From Aeromicrobium sp. A1-2 (GTDB lineage Bacteria > Actinomycetota > Actinomycetes > Propionibacteriales > Nocardioidaceae), in assembly GCF_003443875.1 (NCBI RefSeq), contig NZ_CP027482.1, positions 1,426,001 to 1,490,000 of the forward strand: DNA of 64,000 nt, in the 5' to 3' direction. Below the pieces are notes generated by a model that saw nothing but the letters and a program-made list of their open reading frames with translations, was not told where the DNA came from and ran no database searches. Positions 42,522-51,212 of this stretch are shown piece by piece (the stretch's first letter is position 1; each line of letters opens with the position of its first letter). A program made the translations under genes and the position numbers.

Positions 42522-43106
42522 TCAGCTGGACAGGCGCGCACGGCGACGTGCTGCGAGCTCGTCGTCGGCCACCGAGATCTGGACCGCGCGCTCGCTCGGG
42601 AGCGTGTGCAGCGAGCCCTCGATCTCCTTCCACACACCGCCGATCGCAATGCCGAAGACACCCTGGCCACCCTGCAGCAGGTCAATGACCTCATCGGCAG
42701 ACCGGCACTCGTAGACGCTGGCGCCATCGCTCATCAGTGTGACCTGGGTCAGGTCGGCGGTGCCACGGGCACGCAGGTGGTCGATGGCGATACGGATCTG
42801 CTGCAACGAGACTCCGGCGTCCAGAAGGCGCTTGATGATCTTGAGCAGCAGGATGTCCTTGAACGAGTACAGCCGCTGCGTGCCCGAGCCGGTTGCCGAG
42901 CGCACGGTCGGATCGACGAGTCCGGTGCGGGCCCAGTAGTCGAGCTGGCGGTACGTGATGCCGGCCGCGCTGCAGGCGGTAGGGCCGCGGAATCCGGCGT
43001 CCTCCGGGAGCGGGGAGACATCATCGTTGAACAGCAGGCCCTGGTCGCTGGCTGCTGCCTGCGCTGCCGTGGCGGCTGTGACGTCGTCGTCGCGTGACTC
43101 GATCAT
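42522..43106 (-). CDS. MerR-family transcriptional regulator (Rv1830-like)
   Basis: A 194-residue regulator. The MerR winged helix is at about residues 45-110: SAAGITYRQLDYWARTGLVDPTV, then RLYSFKDILLLKIIKRLLDAGVSLQQIR. The N-terminal 40 residues are disordered-looking and Ala/Asp-rich. No metal-binding cysteines of the classical MerR sensors are seen. Position between gcvP and the bifunctional-nuclease gene matches Rv1830. Two interleaved inverted repeats lie 45-83 bases upstream. Confidence 0.88.
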   Translation of the reverse strand: MIESRDDDVTAATAAQAAASDQGLLFNDDVSPLPEDAGFRGPTACSAAGITYRQLDYWARTGLVDPTVRSATGSGTQRLYSFKDILLLKIIKRLLDAGVSLQQIRIAIDHLRARGTADLTQVTLMSDGASVYECRSADEVIDLLQGGQGVFGIAIGGVWKEIEGSLHTLPSERAVQISVADDELAARRRARLSS

Positions 43107-43150
43107 CCGAAATGCCTTCCGAAGCTGTATGGGGGAAGACTACCTCCACG

Positions 43151-43189
43151 GAACTACATCCGTGTACCTTCGGTAGTTCTCTCAAGGTA
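43151..43189 (-). promoter_or_regulatory. two interleaved inverted repeats upstream of the MerR gene
   Basis: GAACTAC (43151-43157) pairs with GTAGTTC (43173-43179) across 15 bases, and TACCTT (43165-43170) pairs with AAGGTA (43184-43189) across 13 bases. All arms are perfect. The sites interlock, so two dimers would compete or cooperate. Likely autoregulatory operators of the MerR protein. Confidence 0.5.
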
Positions 43190-43297
43190 AGGGTGAGAGT
43201 TTGCCGGGTCAACGACCCAGCGTGAGCCTCGGCGTGTCGCAACCCTCAAGTCTGACGTGAGAGTTGAGATTTTCACGCTCACATCGCCTCCTGGGGC

Positions 43298-43759
43298 TCA
43301 GCCGAAGTCCTCCGGGCTGACGTCGTCAAGAAACTCGCGAAACTTCTCGATCTCTTGGTCCTCGTCCGTGGTCGACTGGATTCCCGCCTCGTCGAGGACG
43401 TCCTCGGTGCACACGATTCGCGCTCCGGCCCGCAACGCCAACGCGATCGAGTCCGACGGACGTGCCTCGACCTCGACACCCGAGGAGAACACCAGCAGGG
43501 CGAAGAAGATGCCGTCACGCACGTCGACGATGCGCACCTCGTCGAGCTCATCGCCCAACGCCTCCACCAGGTGCTGCATGAGCTCGTGAGTCAGAGGCCG
43601 GACCGTCGCGGTGCCCTGCTGGGCGTAGGCGATCGCGGACGCCTCGACCGCGCCGATCCAGATCGGCAGATACCGTCCCCCGTCCGTCTCGCGCAGAAGC
43701 ACCAGCGGCTGGTTGGTCGGCATCTCGACCCGCACGCCCACGACCTCGACCTCACGCAT
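43298..43759 (-). CDS. bifunctional nuclease family protein (DUF151, Rv1829-like)
   Basis: A 153-residue DUF151 protein. REVEVVGVRVEMPTNQPLVLL at the start, YLPIWIGAVEASAIAYAQQG, and the late RPSDSIALALRAGARI are diagnostic. Plant homologues have dual DNase/RNase activity, which gave the family its name; the bacterial role is not settled. ATG 43759 is 4 bases after the ftsR stop on the minus strand. Ends with an acidic tail. Confidence 0.9.
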   Translation of the reverse strand: MREVEVVGVRVEMPTNQPLVLLRETDGGRYLPIWIGAVEASAIAYAQQGTATVRPLTHELMQHLVEALGDELDEVRIVDVRDGIFFALLVFSSGVEVEARPSDSIALALRAGARIVCTEDVLDEAGIQSTTDEDQEIEKFREFLDDVSPEDFG

Positions 43760-43763
43760 GGGT

Positions 43764-44483
43764 CTAGCCCCGCAGCCGGCTTCTGACGAGGACGGCCTGG
43801 AGCCGGACCGAGAGTGCGGCCAGCGCGGACACAGTGTGCTCGGCGGCATCCTTGTCGAGCCGGCGCGCCCGAGGCGTCACGACCTGCTCGAACAGCGCGA
43901 TCTCACGATCGGCCGCGGCACGGAACATCCGCAGGTGTCGCGGCTCGAGACCCAGCTCGGCGAACTGCCCGACCAGCGCGGCCACCTGGAGCGCCTCGCC
44001 GTCGTAGTACGTCTGGGACGGGCGGCGCACGATCAGCCCGTGCTCCTCGATCGCGTCGAGCGTCGCCGAGTCGATGCCGGCCGACTCCAACAGGTCCCCG
44101 CGGGAGAGCCTGGCGTTGCTGCTGGGCTCGGCGAAGGTCTCGGCGGTCGGCAGACCGTCCGCAGCCAGACTCAGGTGTGGCACCCGCGTCGTGCTCCCCT
44201 GCTGGGTGTCGGGGACCACGCCACGGTCCATGTCGTCCAGGACCTGGCGGATGTGATTGAGCGGCCAGAACTTGTCACGCTGCTGACGCAGGATGAATCG
44301 CAGTCGCTCGACGTCGCCGAAGGAGAACTTCCGATATCCCGAGGAGGTGCGTTCCGGCTCGAGGAGCCCCTCGGACTCCAGGTAGCGGATCTTGGTGATC
44401 GTCAAGTCCGGGAACTCCGGCAGGAGCTCGTCGAGCACCTTGCCGATGCCGAGCCGGGAAAGCTCCGGCAGAGGTTCGGTCAC
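43764..44483 (-). CDS. ftsR: MerR-like regulator FtsR
   Basis: A 239-residue MerR-type protein: LGIGKVLDELLPEFPDLTITKIRYLESEGLLEPERTSSGYRKF is the winged helix, followed by a second HTH-like C-terminal domain. Corynebacterial FtsR, orthologue of Rv1828, activates ftsZ; the sequence and its place between garA and the DUF151 gene identify it. The GTG start has GGAGG upstream. A 25-base gap separates it from garA. Confidence 0.88.
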   Translation of the reverse strand: MTEPLPELSRLGIGKVLDELLPEFPDLTITKIRYLESEGLLEPERTSSGYRKFSFGDVERLRFILRQQRDKFWPLNHIRQVLDDMDRGVVPDTQQGSTTRVPHLSLAADGLPTAETFAEPSSNARLSRGDLLESAGIDSATLDAIEEHGLIVRRPSQTYYDGEALQVAALVGQFAELGLEPRHLRMFRAAADREIALFEQVVTPRARRLDKDAAEHTVSALAALSVRLQAVLVRSRLRG

Positions 44484-44508
44484 GCGATGGCCTCCGGGTG
44501 CGAGGCCA

Positions 44509-44985
44509 TCAGACCTGCCCCTTCAGCGCTCCGGCGAAGTAGATCAGGCGGTATTTGCCGATCTGCACCTCATCGCCGCCGGTCAGCGTCACCTCGCTGT
44601 CGATGCGGTCCCGATTGACGTAGCTGCCGTTGAGGCTGCCCAGATCGGCGATGGCGTAGCCGACCTCGCTGCGGGTGAACGTCGCGTGCCGGCGAGACAC
44701 GCTGATGTCGTCCAGGAAGATGTCGCTGTCGGGGTGACGGCCGACCGTCACGACGTCGCTGTCGAGCAGGAATCGGGCACCCGAGTCAGGTCCGCGCTGG
44801 ACCAGCAACATCGCGCTGCCGGCAGGCAGGTTCTCGACCGCTGAGACGTCCGACGCGGACATCTCTTCGGTGTCGGCGTCGATGATCGGAATGTGTGTCG
44901 TGTCGTCGCTCGGAGGCTGCGGCGCCGATGCGGGGGGCCCGACCGTGCGTCCGGTCTCATCGGGCTCGTGGTCCGGCGTTGACAT
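44509..44985 (-). CDS. garA: FHA-domain regulator GarA
   Basis: A 158-residue protein with a C-terminal FHA domain (about residues 75-145): VGRHPDSDIFLDDISVSRRHATF and DLGSLNGSYVNR. In mycobacteria GarA inhibits 2-oxoglutarate dehydrogenase and controls glutamate dehydrogenase until its N-terminal ETT motif is phosphorylated. Here the matching motif is DDTTHIP near residue 40, so the switch is probably conserved. ATG 44985 follows AGGAGTG. Confidence 0.93.
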   Translation of the reverse strand: MSTPDHEPDETGRTVGPPASAPQPPSDDTTHIPIIDADTEEMSASDVSAVENLPAGSAMLLVQRGPDSGARFLLDSDVVTVGRHPDSDIFLDDISVSRRHATFTRSEVGYAIADLGSLNGSYVNRDRIDSEVTLTGGDEVQIGKYRLIYFAGALKGQV

Positions 44986-45085
44986 CGGTTCACTCCTGAA
45001 ATTCGGGGGGTTGAGTGCGGGTTGAGACTTCACGCCCAAACTTAGCACCCGGAAGTTCACGGGACGCCAGGATGCGGACGCCCGT

Positions 45086-45463
45086 TCAGTCGGGGATGAG
45101 AGCCTTGTAGGCCTCGGCCTCGAGCAGCGATGCCTTCGGGTCCTCGTCGCTCGGGCGCACCCGGATGAGCCAGCCCTCTCCGTACGGATCGGAGTTGATG
45201 ACCTCCGGTCCGCCGTCGAGTGCTTCGTTGCGCGCGACGACCTCGCCCGACAGCGGCGAGAAGATGTCGGAGACCGACTTGGTCGACTCCAGCTCGCCGA
45301 TGACCGATCCGGCCTGCACGACGTCGCCAACCGCGGGAAGCTCGACGTAGACGATGTCTCCGAGCTGGTCCTGGGCGAAGTCTGTGATGCCGATCGTGGC
45401 GATGTCCTCGTCGAGGCGCACCCACTCGTGCTCTTCGCTGTAGTACAGGTCCTCAGGGATCAC
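45086..45463 (-). CDS. gcvH: glycine cleavage system H protein
   Basis: A 125-residue lipoyl carrier. YYSEEHEWVRL at the start and the lipoylation site Lys62 in ELESTKSVSDIFSPLSG are typical. It shuttles the aminomethyl group between GcvP and GcvT. The gene is separated from gcvP by four regulatory or unknown genes, as in mycobacteria. The start is GTG 45463; gcvT is not in the window. Confidence 0.95.
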   Translation of the reverse strand: MIPEDLYYSEEHEWVRLDEDIATIGITDFAQDQLGDIVYVELPAVGDVVQAGSVIGELESTKSVSDIFSPLSGEVVARNEALDGGPEVINSDPYGEGWLIRVRPSDEDPKASLLEAEAYKALIPD

Positions 45464-45481
45464 CGCGTGCTCCTAGCCAGG

Positions 45482-46186
45482 TCAGGATGTTGGACGAGCG
45501 TACTCCGGGGTCTTGACGTCGGCCAGAGCCGTGATCGTGACCACGTCCTTCTCGGTCACGGTCGCCGTTCCGCCGCGCGTCGCGACCCGATCGATGAGTC
45601 CGCCGCGAAAGCGTACCGCCCCGGCCAACGTCGACGAGTCACCGATCGCCTCGATCCGGTACGGCTGCTTGATCTCGCGACCGCCGACCCGGATCTTTTC
45701 GGCGTCGTCGAGGAAGTATGTCTGCGCCACGACGCGGGCAACATCGTTGATCACGATGGCTTCGGCGCCGGAGTCGCGGAGCTCTTCGACGGCGTCCAGG
45801 AGCGCCGACGCGTCGATGGTCTTGTTCGGGTCGTTGATCACCAGCTCGATGCCTGGCCCGGTGGCACCGGTCGTACCGGCGAGGATGCCGAGCTGCTCGG
45901 CCCGCAGCTTGGCCTGCTTCTCGGCCTTCTCGGACAGCTGCGTACTGCTGAGGAGGCCGTTGCGGGTCGCGGTCAGGTCATCAATCTGTGTGTCGAGCCG
46001 CCGGTTGGCCGAGTCGAGCGACTTGAGCAGCTCGACCAGGTCGTCGCCGCGGACGCTGGAGTAGTCCTCGGTCCCGTCGTCTCGTACCTGCACCGTGATC
46101 GCGAAGGCCAGCGCGCCGATCAGGAGCCCGACCAGGACCTGGGAGGCGGTGGGCCTCAGGAGCGCGCGCCAACCTCGCTCACGCAT
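45482..46186 (-). CDS. DUF881-family membrane-anchored protein (Rv1825-like)
   Basis: A 234-residue protein with one N-terminal membrane helix (VLVGLLIGALAFAITVQV), a coiled-coil region (VELLKSLDSANRRLDTQIDDLTATRNGLL) and the DUF881 domain (GPGIELVINDPNK; GGREIKQPYRIEAIGDSSTLAGAV). One of two DUF881 paralogues flanking sbp. ATG 46186 overlaps the sbp stop by 8 bases. Cell-envelope function is likely but not established. Confidence 0.87.
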   Translation of the reverse strand: MRERGWRALLRPTASQVLVGLLIGALAFAITVQVRDDGTEDYSSVRGDDLVELLKSLDSANRRLDTQIDDLTATRNGLLSSTQLSEKAEKQAKLRAEQLGILAGTTGATGPGIELVINDPNKTIDASALLDAVEELRDSGAEAIVINDVARVVAQTYFLDDAEKIRVGGREIKQPYRIEAIGDSSTLAGAVRFRGGLIDRVATRGGTATVTEKDVVTITALADVKTPEYARPTS

Positions 46187-46511
46187 GGAAGATCCTTCGC
46201 CGGATGGCCGCCGCGTTGGCGAAGATGCGGATGCCGAGAACGACAACCACACCGGTCGACAACTGTGATCCGACGCCGAGCTGGTCACCGAGATAGACCA
46301 TGAACGAGGCGATCAGGACGTTGGAGATGAACGACACGACGAACACCCGGTCGTTGAACCGCCGCTCCCCCAGCGCTCGCAGTGCGCCGACCACGGCGTC
46401 GAGCGCCGCGACGATCGCAATCGGCAGGTAGGGCTGCAGTCCGGTGGGCACGGTCGGTTGCAGGAAAACACCCACCACGATGCCGACCGCGAGCCCGATG
46501 ACCGGAATCAT
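46179..46511 (-). CDS. sbp: small basic membrane protein Sbp (DUF1290)
   Basis: A 110-residue integral membrane protein with three helices: VIGLAVGIVVGVFLQP, YLPIAIVAALDAVVGALRA and VVVVLGIRIFANAAAI. This is DUF1290, known as small basic protein and usually encoded beside cell-division or DUF881 genes. Overlaps both DUF881 neighbours (4 and 8 bases), so the three proteins are made together and may form one envelope complex. Confidence 0.9.
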   Translation of the reverse strand: MIPVIGLAVGIVVGVFLQPTVPTGLQPYLPIAIVAALDAVVGALRALGERRFNDRVFVVSFISNVLIASFMVYLGDQLGVGSQLSTGVVVVLGIRIFANAAAIRRRIFHA

Positions 46512-47323
46512 TGTTCCCCCTCGATGGCTTTTGCGTTGCGGATCGCCGAGCGGCCTCGCTGTGTGGCGCTGACGGACAGGTCCGACGATGGTGTCATGGT
46601 GAGCTGGACTCCTGCGTTCTTTTTCCGTTCGGCCCAGTAGCGGCCGGCCGGATTGTCGTCGAAACGTTGCATGATCGACTTCCCGTCACCGATCGCGAGC
46701 ACCGTGAAGGGCGCACCGATGTCGTTGTAGTTGACGTTGATGATCCCGTCGACCGAATGGATCGCGGTCAGGCTGCCGATGCGCTGACCATTGATCGAGA
46801 TGGCCTCCGCGCCGGCGTACCAGAGCCCATTGACCAGTCGCTGCATGTCCGTGTCGGTAATCCGGCCCGCCTCGGTGAACCGATCGTTGTCGACGCCGAC
46901 CTCGCTGTGCGTCGCCACGACACGCACGCCGGGTCCCTGCGCGGCCTGGTCTGCGGCGAGAAGACGAAGGCTGACATACGCCGGATCGGACCGGTCGACA
47001 GAAGCCGACAGCGTCTCGACCTGGCCGCGCAGCTTGGCGGCGGCGGCCTCACGGCTGGACAACAGCGACTTGCGGGCCGCCACATCGTTGATCAGGCCGT
47101 TGCGCTCGCGCTCGGTCGCAGGACGGTCGCTGCGGGTCTGCAGCGCCGCCATCGAGACCATCACGGCAAACACCCCGAGCACGATCGCGGTCAGCACGGT
47201 GTTGAACTCCCGCGACTGCGCATAAGTGCCGGTGCGGACGACGTAGTAGTCGTCATCGAGCGCGGTGTCGGCGATCTGCTCCAGCAGGCCTTCGGCCTGG
47301 GTCGGTGCGTCCTGCTCGACCAT
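46508..47323 (-). CDS. DUF881-family membrane-anchored protein (Rv1823-like)
   Basis: A 271-residue paralogue of the downstream DUF881 protein. A cytoplasmic N-terminus of about 45 residues precedes the single helix (TVLTAIVLGVFAVMVSMAAL). A coiled coil (REAAAAKLRGQVETLSASVD) and the DUF881 domain (GPGVRVVATHSEV; NDIGAPFTVLAIGDGKSI) follow. The gene starts one base from the pgsA-like stop and overlaps sbp. Confidence 0.88.
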   Translation of the reverse strand: MVEQDAPTQAEGLLEQIADTALDDDYYVVRTGTYAQSREFNTVLTAIVLGVFAVMVSMAALQTRSDRPATERERNGLINDVAARKSLLSSREAAAAKLRGQVETLSASVDRSDPAYVSLRLLAADQAAQGPGVRVVATHSEVGVDNDRFTEAGRITDTDMQRLVNGLWYAGAEAISINGQRIGSLTAIHSVDGIINVNYNDIGAPFTVLAIGDGKSIMQRFDDNPAGRYWAERKKNAGVQLTMTPSSDLSVSATQRGRSAIRNAKAIEGEQ

Positions 47324-47324
47324 G

Positions 47325-47927
47325 TCAGCTCCGGACGACTCGAGGTGTCGAGGCCATCAGCCGCCGCACCTGGAAGGCGTAGAGGACCCCACCCCACCAG
47401 TAGAGCGCCACGCCCCACACCGTGAACGCCCAGCCAAAGACGTTGGCGAGATCGGCGACAGTGCTCGGCTCGCCGTTGGGGTCTCCCAGCAACAGGAGCG
47501 GGAAGGCGTACAACAGGCTTGCGGTGGCGGCCTTGCCAAGGAAGTGAACTGGCAGTGAGCTGTAGCCGCGGGTGCGCAGGAAAGGCACCAGGCTGAACAG
47601 GAACACGTCACGCAGCGGCAGGATGATCGCGAGCCACCACGGGATGATGTCGCGGTAGCCCAGACCAATGACCACGGCGAGGATGAAGAACCGATCCGCA
47701 ACGGGGTCCAGGATCGCGCCGATCTTGGACGTCTGGTTGAGCCGGCGGGCGAGCTTGCCGTCGAGGTAGTCGGTGATGCCCGACAACATCAAGACGGCGA
47801 GTGCGAGCTCATCGTGCTTGGGACCCAGGACGAGCCACAGGAACACCGGGACGAGCAGCAGGCGCACGAAACTCAGCGCATTGGGGATCGTCAGGACACG
47901 TTCCTCGATCTTGATCGCCTCCTGCAC
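47325..47927 (-). CDS. CDP-alcohol phosphatidyltransferase (PgsA2-like)
   Basis: A 200-residue membrane enzyme with about five helices. The catalytic CDP-alcohol motif reads DYLDGKLARRL then GAILDPVADR (D-x2-D-G-x2-A-R-x8-G-x3-D-x3-D complete). It transfers a phosphatidyl group from CDP-diacylglycerol to an alcohol such as glycerol-3-phosphate; the exact acceptor is uncertain. M. tuberculosis has pgsA2 (Rv1822) at this position. GTG 47927 has GGGGA upstream. Confidence 0.88.
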   Translation of the reverse strand: MQEAIKIEERVLTIPNALSFVRLLLVPVFLWLVLGPKHDELALAVLMLSGITDYLDGKLARRLNQTSKIGAILDPVADRFFILAVVIGLGYRDIIPWWLAIILPLRDVFLFSLVPFLRTRGYSSLPVHFLGKAATASLLYAFPLLLLGDPNGEPSTVADLANVFGWAFTVWGVALYWWGGVLYAFQVRRLMASTPRVVRS

Positions 47928-48107
47928 TGGTCGTCCCCGGATTGTCCACAGACAGACTAGGACATGGGACCCCACGACGTGGCCGCGGACACGAGCATCA
48001 GCCCCGTCGGTCGGGCGCTGCCGTTGCGTCACCGAACAGGCCTGACAGACTGGGGTCGAAAGTCCACAACACACGGGCACACGCGTGCCCACGTCCCGAG
48101 GAGGATC

Positions 48108-48725
48108 GTGGCTGACTACACACTTCCGGATCTGCCGTACGACTACGGCGCACTGGATCCGCACATTTCGGGCAAGATCATGGAGCTTCACCACTCGAAG
48201 CATCATCAGAACTACGTCAACGGCCTGAACACCGCGCTCGAGAAGCTCGAAGAGGCTCGTTCGAACGAGGCCCACGACACGATCAACCTGCTGGAGAAGA
48301 ACCTCGCGTTCAACCTCGGCGGTCACATCAACCACTCGATCTTCTGGAAGAACCTCTCCCCCGAGGGCGGCGACAAGCCCACCGGTGAGCTCGGGGCCGC
48401 GATCGACGACAACTTCGGCTCGTTCGATGCGTTCCGCGCACAGTTCGAGGCGTCGGCGCTGGGCCTGCAGGGCTCGGGCTGGGCGATCCTCGCCTGGGAC
48501 ACGCTGGGCCAGCGGCTCATCAACGTGCAGCTGTTCGACCAGCAGAACAACGTCCCAGCCACGCTGATCCCGATCATCCAGCTGGACATGTGGGAGCACG
48601 CGTTCTACCTCGACTACCTCAACGTCAAGGGCGACTACGTCAAGGCGTGGTGGAACATCGCGAACTGGGCCGATGCCCAGCTGCGCTTCGCTGCGGCAAC
48701 GTCCGGCGGCCAGATCATCTTCTGA
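48108..48725 (+). CDS. sodA: superoxide dismutase, Fe/Mn type
   Basis: A 205-residue superoxide dismutase. The metal ligands are visible: His in [13 protein letters not shown], His in [10 protein letters not shown], and Asp/His in [12 protein letters not shown]. Fe versus Mn cannot be decided by eye. There is no signal peptide. GTG 48108 follows GAGGAGG, a very strong ribosome site, as expected for a highly expressed protein. A hairpin terminator follows. Confidence 0.95.
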   Translation: MADYTLPDLPYDYGALDPHISGKIMELHHSKHHQNYVNGLNTALEKLEEARSNEAHDTINLLEKNLAFNLGGHINHSIFWKNLSPEGGDKPTGELGAAIDDNFGSFDAFRAQFEASALGLQGSGWAILAWDTLGQRLINVQLFDQQNNVPATLIPIIQLDMWEHAFYLDYLNVKGDYVKAWWNIANWADAQLRFAAATSGGQIIF

Positions 48726-48740
48726 TCACGGCACCGGACG

Positions 48741-48771
48741 AACGGCGGGATCCCTCAGGGGTCCCGCCGTT
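48741..48771. terminator. bidirectional terminator between sodA and copD-ctaG
   Basis: A 14-bp stem (48741-48754 with 48758-48771, one G-T pair) closes a 3-base loop followed by TTTT-like sequence. The loop is exactly the stop codon (48755-48757) of the minus-strand gene. Confidence 0.78.
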
Positions 48772-50713
48772 TTCCGTGCGCGGCCAGATCGCGAAGACGT
48801 GCGTTGTACGCCTCGAGCTGCTCGTCGCCGGTCCGGCTCTCCGACCGGTCGAACCGGGCAGCGTCGCGGGCGTCCGAGCGGTACCAGGCCACCGCGATCG
48901 CGAGCATGACCAGGACCAGGGGAATCTCGCCCATCGCCCAGGTGATGCCACCGCCGAGATACTGGTCGGCCAGCAGGTCGGTGCGGAACGGCCGCTCGAT
49001 CGCCTGGTAGTAGCCGCTGGCGATGATCGAGTTGTCGGACATGATCCCGATCGCGAAGAACGCGTGGAACGGCACCGTGACGAGCAGGAGACCGAACCGT
49101 ACGATCGGCGCGAGTCGACGCGGTGCGGGGTCGATGCCGATCAGGACGTAGTAATACAGGGTGCCGACGCCGATGAAGTGCAGCTGCATCGCGGCGTGAC
49201 CCCAGTGGCTGCCCATCAGGCCCTCGAACGCCCCGGTGAAGTACAGGCCGTAGAGGCTTCCGGTGAACAGGACCGGACCGACCAGCGGGTTGGTCACGAA
49301 GCGCGAGAACCGTGAATGCAGGAAGGTCAGGAGCATCGCGCGGGGCGACACCTCCCCCGGTCGACGGGGCCCCGGCAGCGTGCGCAGCGCCAGCGTCATG
49401 GGCGCTCCGAGCACGAGGAAGATCGGCGCGACCATCGAGAGCATCATGTGCGCCACCATGTGGGCGCTGAACAGGACGTGCGAGTACTCCGCCAGTCCCC
49501 CGATTGCAGCCCAGTAGATGACGACCATGCCGATGGCCCACGAGATCGAGCGGCCGACCGGCCAGCCGACGCCGCGCGAGCGGAGGACAAGTACGCCCTT
49601 GATGTAGAGCGCCGTGCCAAGCCCCACGACAGCCAGACCGACACCGGTCGGCGCCCAGCCCCAGATCAGGTTCATGACGTCCGGAGGAGGTGGCATCGGA
49701 CCGCCGATCAGGTCCTCGGCCCGCGAGACGACCTTGTCGCTGGCCGGCGTGGCCGTGCGTGAGAGCGCCACGGCGAGACCGATCGTGGCGGCCATGACCA
49801 TCAGCTCGCTGATCGCGAGTGGCAGGAACCTACCGCCGGCGGAAACGATGCGGCGGCGCTGGAACCAGCCGAAGACGCCGAGGAGCACGATCGCTGCGGT
49901 CTTCGCGACGACCAGCCGGCCGTATGACGAGCCGAAGACGTCCGACCAGCCGAGGAGCCGCACTGACGCGTTGGCCAGGCCCGAGGCGGCCACGACGACG
50001 TACGCCCACAGCGCGAGCGTCGAGTAACGGCCGACGGCCTCGTCGAGCCGCTTGCTGCCGCGGGCAGCGACCCAGGCCAGCGCCGCGAGCCCCCCGACCC
50101 ACACCGTGACGCCCGTGACGTGGAGGAACAGGCTCGTGGTGGCCAGGTCGTGCGAGCCAGCCGATGATGCGTGCCCCGTGAGTGCGACTGGGATCAGTGA
50201 GCCGATCGACGCTCCGAGGATCAGTGCCAGGGGACGCACCGACAGGGTCCACCCCAGCGCCAGGGCGAGGAGCGCAGCCGCGAGAGCCTGGATCAGCAGC
50301 GCTCGTCCCAGCGAGGTCTCGAGCGCGAGCGAGGAGATGAACGTCCAGTTGAGCGAGCCGAGCGGGCGCCCGAAGACGTCCGAAACGGTCAGCATGAACA
50401 GCGCCACACTGGCCAATGACCAGACGACCGCCCAGCGACGAGCCACTCGCACGGCGTCGACGGCGAGCCCTTGCACGTCGTCCTTGCCGCCCGGCAGCAG
50501 GAACACGGCGACGATCAGGAAGCCCACCAGAGCGACAACCGAGATCTCGGTCAGGACTGTGACCGATGGCACCGCCCAACCGACGAACCGGCCGGGGTCG
50601 GGAATGTTGGGTGGCGCCTTGGTCGGTGCGCTGCCGCCGAGCTGCAGCGCCGCAAACATGGTCAGGCCGGCGATCAGGAAGCCGACCAGGACGTCACGTG
50701 TGGTCCGGGTCAT
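48755..50713 (-). CDS. fused CopD copper-resistance / CtaG cytochrome c oxidase assembly membrane protein
   Basis: A 652-residue protein with about 14-15 helices. The first half (to residue about 330) is a CopD domain with TGHASSAGSHDLATTSLFLHVTGVTVW His/Ser-rich segments; the second half is a caa3-CtaG domain with EYSHVLFSAHMVAHMMLSMVAP and SHWGHAAMQLHFIG. Both families handle copper at the membrane. It overlaps copC by 20 bases. The fusion is known in actinobacteria. Confidence 0.92.
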   Translation of the reverse strand: MTRTTRDVLVGFLIAGLTMFAALQLGGSAPTKAPPNIPDPGRFVGWAVPSVTVLTEISVVALVGFLIVAVFLLPGGKDDVQGLAVDAVRVARRWAVVWSLASVALFMLTVSDVFGRPLGSLNWTFISSLALETSLGRALLIQALAAALLALALGWTLSVRPLALILGASIGSLIPVALTGHASSAGSHDLATTSLFLHVTGVTVWVGGLAALAWVAARGSKRLDEAVGRYSTLALWAYVVVAASGLANASVRLLGWSDVFGSSYGRLVVAKTAAIVLLGVFGWFQRRRIVSAGGRFLPLAISELMVMAATIGLAVALSRTATPASDKVVSRAEDLIGGPMPPPPDVMNLIWGWAPTGVGLAVVGLGTALYIKGVLVLRSRGVGWPVGRSISWAIGMVVIYWAAIGGLAEYSHVLFSAHMVAHMMLSMVAPIFLVLGAPMTLALRTLPGPRRPGEVSPRAMLLTFLHSRFSRFVTNPLVGPVLFTGSLYGLYFTGAFEGLMGSHWGHAAMQLHFIGVGTLYYYVLIGIDPAPRRLAPIVRFGLLLVTVPFHAFFAIGIMSDNSIIASGYYQAIERPFRTDLLADQYLGGGITWAMGEIPLVLVMLAIAVAWYRSDARDAARFDRSESRTGDEQLEAYNARLRDLAAHGKRRDP

Positions 50714-51212
50714 CGCGTCTCCTCAGAGGCATCAGGAGGAGCGCGATGGCGACAGCCGCCGCGAGGACTCCCCACAGGACGTGGGCGCTGTGCCGGTGCA
50801 GGAAAGTGTCCTGCTCGGGCTGGGCGACCTGGGCAACGGATCGCCCCGTCGTCACGGTGAACGCCACGGTGCCGGCGATGGGGTGCCCGTCGGAGGACAC
50901 CACACGGTAGGACGCGGTGTATCGGCCCTTCATGTCCACCGCCGCCACCTGCGCCGTGACGGCGTTGTCAACGGCGCTGAGCTCCGAGAGCTTGACCGAC
51001 GAGCCGTCCGGCGCGGTCACCGCGACGGCGGCGTTGCCGACGTTCTCGTTGAAGGTGAAAGTCACGCTGCTGGGAGCGGTGGCGCGGGTGGAACCGTCGT
51101 CGGGGTCGGTGCCGACCAACGACGCATGCGCGCTGGCCGGCGCTGACCCCAGGGCCAGGAGCCCCAGGGTCAGCAGGCTCGGAAGAGCCAGACGGAGGAC
51201 GACGTTACGCAC
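50694..51212 (-). CDS. copC: CopC-domain copper-binding protein
   Basis: A 172-residue exported protein. A signal peptide ends in APASA, so the mature protein begins HASLVGTDPDDG with the N-terminal His that binds Cu(II) in CopC. SSVTFTFNENV and SYRVVSSDGHPIAGTVAFTV (second His) complete the domain, and a C-terminal helix (VLWGVLAAAVAIALLLM) anchors it. GTG 51212 overlaps the ycnI stop by 8 bases. Confidence 0.9.
   Translation of the reverse strand: MRNVVLRLALPSLLTLGLLALGSAPASAHASLVGTDPDDGSTRATAPSSVTFTFNENVGNAAVAVTAPDGSSVKLSELSAVDNAVTAQVAAVDMKGRYTASYRVVSSDGHPIAGTVAFTVTTGRSVAQVAQPEQDTFLHRHSAHVLWGVLAAAVAIALLLMPLRRRDDPDHT

Noticed and set aside
44986-45085. Imperfect hairpin between gcvH and garA as a terminator
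   Set aside because: The arms match in only about 8 of 10 positions, and gcvH and garA are probably co-transcribed.
47928-48599. Upstream extension of the pgsA-like frame
   Set aside because: It is antisense to sodA; GTG 47927 fits the protein family start.
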